Positions 7,142 to 9,562 of a stretch of DNA of 9,562 nucleotides are shown here, in pieces. This DNA is from Candidatus Altarchaeum sp. (GTDB lineage Archaea; Altiarchaeota; Altiarchaeia; Altiarchaeales; Altiarchaeaceae). The stretch spans positions 1-9,562 of the forward strand of contig JAGTWP010000050.1 of the NCBI GenBank assembly GCA_018260755.1. The letters run 5' to 3'. Numbering within the stretch: the first letter of the stretch is position 1; every line of letters starts with the position of its first letter. The position numbers and the translations under genes are program-made. The notes under the pieces were generated by a model, which saw only the letters and a program-made list of their open reading frames with translations, was not told the DNA's origin and made no database searches.

Positions 7142-7167
7142 TCGTATAATAATCTCGTATAATAATC
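7142..7167 (-). promoter_or_regulatory. Tandem 13-bp repeat with TATA-like cores upstream of the permease
   Basis: The unit TCGTATAATAATC (plus strand) occurs twice in direct contact (7142-7154 and 7155-7167), 46-71 nt before the permease ATG. On the minus strand each copy gives GATTATTATACGA, with a TATA-like core. It could be a duplicated core promoter or simply a replication slip. No experimental or motif evidence separates these. Confidence 0.3.
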
Positions 7168-7251
7168 TGCAGTAGAAACGAACTCGGATAAATTTATTTT
7201 ACCTTTATTTGTCCTTTCTTCTTTTCTACATTTAATAATTTAAATTTTTTC

Positions 7252-7356
7252 GTAACTATTCAGCCACCCAAAAAATTACGAGTAAATTTTTTGATTTTTT
7301 TGTATTTTTTGAAATTTTCGTAGGTAAATTTTTGTACCCTCTGAATAGTTACTTAC
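7252..7356. mobile_element. Short copy of the hairpin-rich MITE (105 bp)
   Basis: The left end GTAACTATTCAG (7252-7263) is repeated in inverse as CTGAATAGTTAC (7341-7352). Identical 8-bp flanks ATTTTTTC (7244-7251 and 7357-7364) are seen if the right end is taken 4 nt further out, at 7356. It matches the outer parts of the 5565-5808 copy almost base for base, including the shared CCACCCAAAAAATTACG and TTTTTGTACCCTCTGAATAG stretches. It lacks the extra hairpin blocks. It retains one small hairpin around 7269-7291. It has no coding capacity and lies upstream of the permease. Confidence 0.7.
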
Positions 7357-7364
7357 ATTTTTTC

Positions 7365-7653
7365 TAAATATTATTTTTATTTTTTACCATTTTTATTTTT
7401 ATTTTTATTTTAGGTAGTGCTAAGCAAGTAATGATAAAATTTAATATTTAAACCAAAATTCAATAATGGGAAAGGTTAAAATACATAAAATTGTTACAAA
7501 ACATCATTACATCTTTATCACTACTATATTATGTACTTGCTCTCCGCACTCATCAGGATTAAATGAAACGAATGAAGCGAAAAATTTATTGTATTGCAAT
7601 TTCCATCAAATTGCTTTCTTTTTATTTAAAATTTTGATGAAAATACAAATTAT
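7365..7653. other. AT-rich gap without a supported gene
   Basis: The stretch starts with a T-rich low-complexity run of ATTTTT units (about 7369-7412). An open frame starts at 7466 on the plus strand with a TATA-like run 15-25 nt before it. Its protein has unusual composition and runs on antisense to the ferredoxin, so I do not call it. The first 60 codons could be a host gene cut by the GC-rich block, but nothing in them is recognisable. The only other structure is the hairpin at 7596-7614. Confidence 0.5.
7596..7614 (-). terminator. Hairpin downstream of the tes-ferredoxin pair, possible terminator
   Basis: A perfect 7-bp stem (GCAATTT with AAATTGC) closes a 5-nt loop, 40 nt beyond the ferredoxin stop. 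Minus-strand transcripts would then read a mixed A/T stretch with only a five-T run. Archaeal termination relies mainly on U-tracts, so this is weak. On the plus strand the hairpin is followed by TTTCTTTTTATTT, which would suit a plus-strand terminator better, but no convincing plus-strand gene precedes it. Confidence 0.25.
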
Positions 7654-7794
7654 TTACGCGCAGATTCTGCATTCGATGCAGAGTTTCGAATCGATTTTCA
7701 ATCCGGCGGCATTCATTCGCATCGCGTTCTTCGGGCACACGCCGACGCATCCGCCGCAGAGAAGGCATTTGTTTCTATCGATGTTTGGTATCAT
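7654..7794 (-). pseudogene. Truncated 2[4Fe-4S] ferredoxin behind tes
   Basis: The 46-residue frame starts MIPNIDRNKC. It carries a complete first motif, Cys10-x2-Cys13-x2-Cys16-x3-Cys20-Pro. The second motif is incomplete: Cys39-x2-Cys42-x2-Cys45-Ala-stop, with the final x3-Cys-Pro missing. In clostridial-type ferredoxins one cluster is held by the first three cysteines plus the last one. Here that cluster would lose a ligand, while Cys20/39/42/45 could still hold the other. The stop at 7654-7656 coincides with the switch from GC-rich to AT-rich DNA, which points to physical truncation rather than a natural end. The start lies 11 nt after the tes stop with GGTAGG directly before the ATG, so the two were one operon. 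This ferredoxin type often sits beside geranylgeranyl reductase in archaea. A product with one working cluster cannot be excluded. Confidence 0.75.
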
Positions 7795-9476
7795 CCTACC
7801 ATTTGTTATCTGCTTTTGATTGTTTTGCACGGCTGCCGGCGCCTTTTTTCTGCAGTTCCCACTTCCCCCGCAGAGTTCGCCTCCTTAAAATCCTTCAGCG
7901 GAATGCCGAATCTCCGCTCAATTTCGGTGCGGTATGTCGGCCCGCCGTTGTATGCGCAGAACGGGATGAGGCGCCCGTCCGGCGTAACCTGGTGTATTCC
8001 GCATCGCTTCACTCTTTCGATGTCGTAGTTGTATGAATCCTGGAAATGCATGACGCCGACAAGCAGGGAATTCCATGAGAACTTTATCAGGGCTTGGTAG
8101 TCGTTAAACAGCACGGAACGAATCATCGCCTTTACATCCAATCCAGCGGGCCCCTTCTTCTGGTCTATGTGGCGCAGCACCTTTCCAGAGTTGAGCAGCA
8201 GGCGCATTCTGGCGAAGCGGGAGCCGCGTATTCTCGCCGCAAGTTGCATCACGTCGGACATAAATCCTTCTACGTCAACGAATTGAGTTATCGGGATTAT
8301 CTTTGGATTATTGTCCCTGCCGCCGCCAATATGTGCGCCGCCTGCATCGCTGGCGCCTTTCTGGCTTTTCTCCACGAAAATGTAGGTCGCCATTCCGCAG
8401 TGCGGGTGCGTCGTAAAAGTAATCTGCGGCTTTCCGGCAACGGACGCGACAAGTTCGGAGATGGGAGCAACCACAGGAACCGGATAGAAGTCGCTCCGCT
8501 TGATTACGCCGTTGGTGTGCTTTTCGATTGCGGCGCACACATCAGGTATGGTGAAGCGCTGGCGCTCCCTTTCTTTCATTGAAATGCGTCCCGTGAAGGC
8601 TATGGGCTGGTAGTTTATCCCGCGCACCACGTCGCTGTTCTGGATTGCAAAATCGAATATCGCGCCTATCTGGTTGTCGTTCACCGTCTTAACTATCGTC
8701 GGGACTAGCACGGTGCTGAGCGTGGACTTCCTGCAATTCTCTATCGCTTTTTTCTTGACAGCCAGCAGGCGCCTGCCGCGCAACTTCATATATACTTCAT
8801 CATCCAGACCGTCGAACTGCAGGTACGCTGTATTCAGTCCGGTGTTTACCATTTTCTGCACGAACGCCGGATCCTCCGCCATTTTCAGTCCGTTCGTCGC
8901 TACCTGTATATGGCGGAATCCCATCTTCGACGCGGTTTTGAGTATCTCAAGAAAATCGGGGCGCACAGTCGGCTCCCCGCCCGAAAACTGGACGGCAGCA
9001 GCAGGCACCGGGCGGTTCCCGCGCAGGACGCGCATCATTCCCACTACTGTTTTGAAGTCCGGTTCGTAAACATATCCGGAGGCGTTTGCGTTGGCGAAGC
9101 ATATCGGGCAGCGCAGGTTGCAGCGGTTCGTCAAATCGATGTTTGCAAGAAGGGTGTGGGTCAGGTGTTCGTCGCAAAGCCCGCAGTCGAAAGGGCACCC
9201 GTCCGTCACAGGCATCCGCGGATTTGAAACTCCTTGTCCGTCGTATGCGAACTTCTCCGCCTTGAGATACATCGCGGCGTCCGACCAGTAAACGTCTGAA
9301 AAGCGTCCGTGCTCCGGGCATTCTTTCTCAATGAGCGCCTTGCCATCGCGCTCGAAAACGCGCGCCTGAACAATCTTTCCGCATTCCGGGCAGAGCGACT
9401 GCGTTTCCTTGGGAAGCCCTTTCATGATTGTAGAATGTTGATTGCGGATTGCAGAATTCCGGCTTCGCACTTTCGA
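7657..9476. other. GC-rich block carrying tes and the ferredoxin; probable transferred segment or assembly join
   Basis: Base composition changes sharply at both ends: near 7656/7657 inside the ferredoxin frame, and near 9476 at the beginning of the AT-rich tandem repeat. Within the block G and C make up more than half of the bases; the rest of the window is strongly AT-rich. Codon choice follows the same split, with GC-ending codons such as CGC, GGC and CTG in tes and A/T-ending codons in all other genes. No inverted repeats or target duplication were found exactly at the two edges. Lateral transfer with later truncation and a chimeric contig both explain this. Confidence 0.7.
7806..9425 (-). 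CDS. tes: Radical SAM tetraether lipid synthase (Tes)
   Basis: The 539-residue enzyme resembles Methanocaldococcus MJ0619, the synthase that joins the phytanyl chain ends of archaeal diether lipids to form membrane-spanning tetraethers. Motifs are CPEC (Cys12, Cys15) with ECPEHG (Cys36), a likely rubredoxin-like iron site; CPFDCGLC (Cys77, 81, 84), a likely auxiliary cluster; and the radical SAM core CNLRCPIC (Cys102, 106, 109) followed by FSGGEPTVRPD (147-157). HPHC (Cys343) and the family C-terminal signature CGIHQVTPDGRLIPFCAYN (Cys475, Cys490) follow. The MJ0619 structure has three 4Fe-4S clusters and one mononuclear iron, and all its cysteine groups seem present. I chose ATG 9425 (MKGLPKETQSLCPEC) because the family starts just before CPEC. 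ATG 9485 would add 20 Ser/Arg/Asn-rich residues. The gene is much richer in GC than the other genes here and precedes a truncated ferredoxin by 11 nt. Confidence 0.9.
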   Translation of the reverse strand: MKGLPKETQSLCPECGKIVQARVFERDGKALIEKECPEHGRFSDVYWSDAAMYLKAEKFAYDGQGVSNPRMPVTDGCPFDCGLCDEHLTHTLLANIDLTNRCNLRCPICFANANASGYVYEPDFKTVVGMMRVLRGNRPVPAAAVQFSGGEPTVRPDFLEILKTASKMGFRHIQVATNGLKMAEDPAFVQKMVNTGLNTAYLQFDGLDDEVYMKLRGRRLLAVKKKAIENCRKSTLSTVLVPTIVKTVNDNQIGAIFDFAIQNSDVVRGINYQPIAFTGRISMKERERQRFTIPDVCAAIEKHTNGVIKRSDFYPVPVVAPISELVASVAGKPQITFTTHPHCGMATYIFVEKSQKGASDAGGAHIGGGRDNNPKIIPITQFVDVEGFMSDVMQLAARIRGSRFARMRLLLNSGKVLRHIDQKKGPAGLDVKAMIRSVLFNDYQALIKFSWNSLLVGVMHFQDSYNYDIERVKRCGIHQVTPDGRLIPFCAYNGGPTYRTEIERRFGIPLKDFKEANSAGEVGTAEKRRRQPCKTIKSR

Positions 9477-9552
9477 TTGGCTCATATTTCTTAAAGAGTG
9501 ATTAATTATATTTGTTGGCTCATATTTCTTAAAGAGTGATTAATTATATTTG
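9477..9552 (-). promoter_or_regulatory. 38-bp tandem duplication with TATA-like boxes upstream of tes
   Basis: Two identical 38-bp units lie at 9477-9514 and 9515-9552. On the minus strand each contains AAATATAATTAAT followed by ATGAGCCAA. The proximal TATA-like box sits about 22 nt before the ATG at 9485 and about 80 nt before the ATG at 9425. The distal copy's ATG (9523) opens only MSQQI and a stop. The duplication thus doubles a promoter and an upstream start. Its plus strand together with the following bases to 9562 resembles 5403-5429 inside the decayed IS, so the window edge may be entering another copy of that element. Confidence 0.5.
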
Positions 9553-9562
9553 TTATAAATTA

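Noticed and set aside
7549-7556. CTGATGAG on the minus strand, suggestive of a hammerhead ribozyme core
   Set aside because: No GAAA box or properly spaced stems follow. The downstream stem is only 3 bp, so the match is accidental.
7466-7819. 117-codon open frame on the plus strand
   Set aside because: Its second half is antisense to the ferredoxin cysteine motifs and the tes end. Its protein has no recognisable family and unusual composition. It is only possible that the first part is a broken host gene.
8094-9321. Several open frames antisense to or in other frames of tes
   Set aside because: They arise from the GC-rich codon pattern of tes, which has all family motifs in its own frame. 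None shows a known domain.
9426-9485. Upstream 20-residue extension of Tes starting at 9485
   Set aside because: The extension is Ser/Arg/Asn-rich and has no counterpart before the CPEC motif in the family. A start at 9425 gives a family-like N-terminus. It is kept as an alternative because the proximal TATA-like box lies close to 9485.

Overview
The window looks like an AT-rich archaeal chromosome. It carries the general transcription factor TFE, a tetraether lipid synthase (Tes) and TATA-like boxes close to start codons, with few Shine-Dalgarno sequences. The lineage cannot be fixed from the sequence alone. A euryarchaeal-grade or uncultured lineage (for example Altiarchaeota-like) is a guess.

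Layout. At 2-820 (+) lies the 3' part of a TFE gene whose N-terminal tail is built from four tandem 45-bp units. At 855-1649 (+) is a methylthioadenosine phosphorylase-family gene. A convergent gap of 268 bp follows. Then come two minus-strand genes that overlap by 4 nt: an MscS-type mechanosensitive channel (5261-4203) and a trehalose-6-phosphate synthase/phosphatase fusion (4206-1918). Together they look like an osmotic-stress operon. At 5308-5856, just upstream of that operon, is a decayed insertion sequence with 27-nt imperfect terminal inverted repeats and a remnant transposase N-terminus. A second, hairpin-rich element (5565-5808) with its own 8-bp target duplication is inserted inside it. 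A TctA/DUF112 membrane permease (7096-5882, -) follows, and upstream of it is a short 105-bp relative of the hairpin-rich element (7252-7356).

From about 7657 to 9476 the base composition changes abruptly to GC-rich. This block holds a tetraether synthase gene (tes, 9425-7806, -) and, 11 nt behind it, a ferredoxin gene (7794-7654, -). The ferredoxin stops exactly where the sequence returns to AT-rich, losing the last cysteine of its second cluster motif. The right edge of the window is a 38-bp tandem duplication carrying TATA-like sequence. Its end resembles the inside of the decayed IS at 5403-5429.

Together the genes cover basal transcription, purine/methionine salvage, osmoprotection (trehalose plus a pressure-release channel) and membrane-spanning lipid formation. 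The most interesting items are the apparently imported and broken tes-ferredoxin cassette, the hairpin-expanded mobile element, and the lysine-rich repeat tail on TFE. No tRNA, rRNA or CRISPR array was seen.
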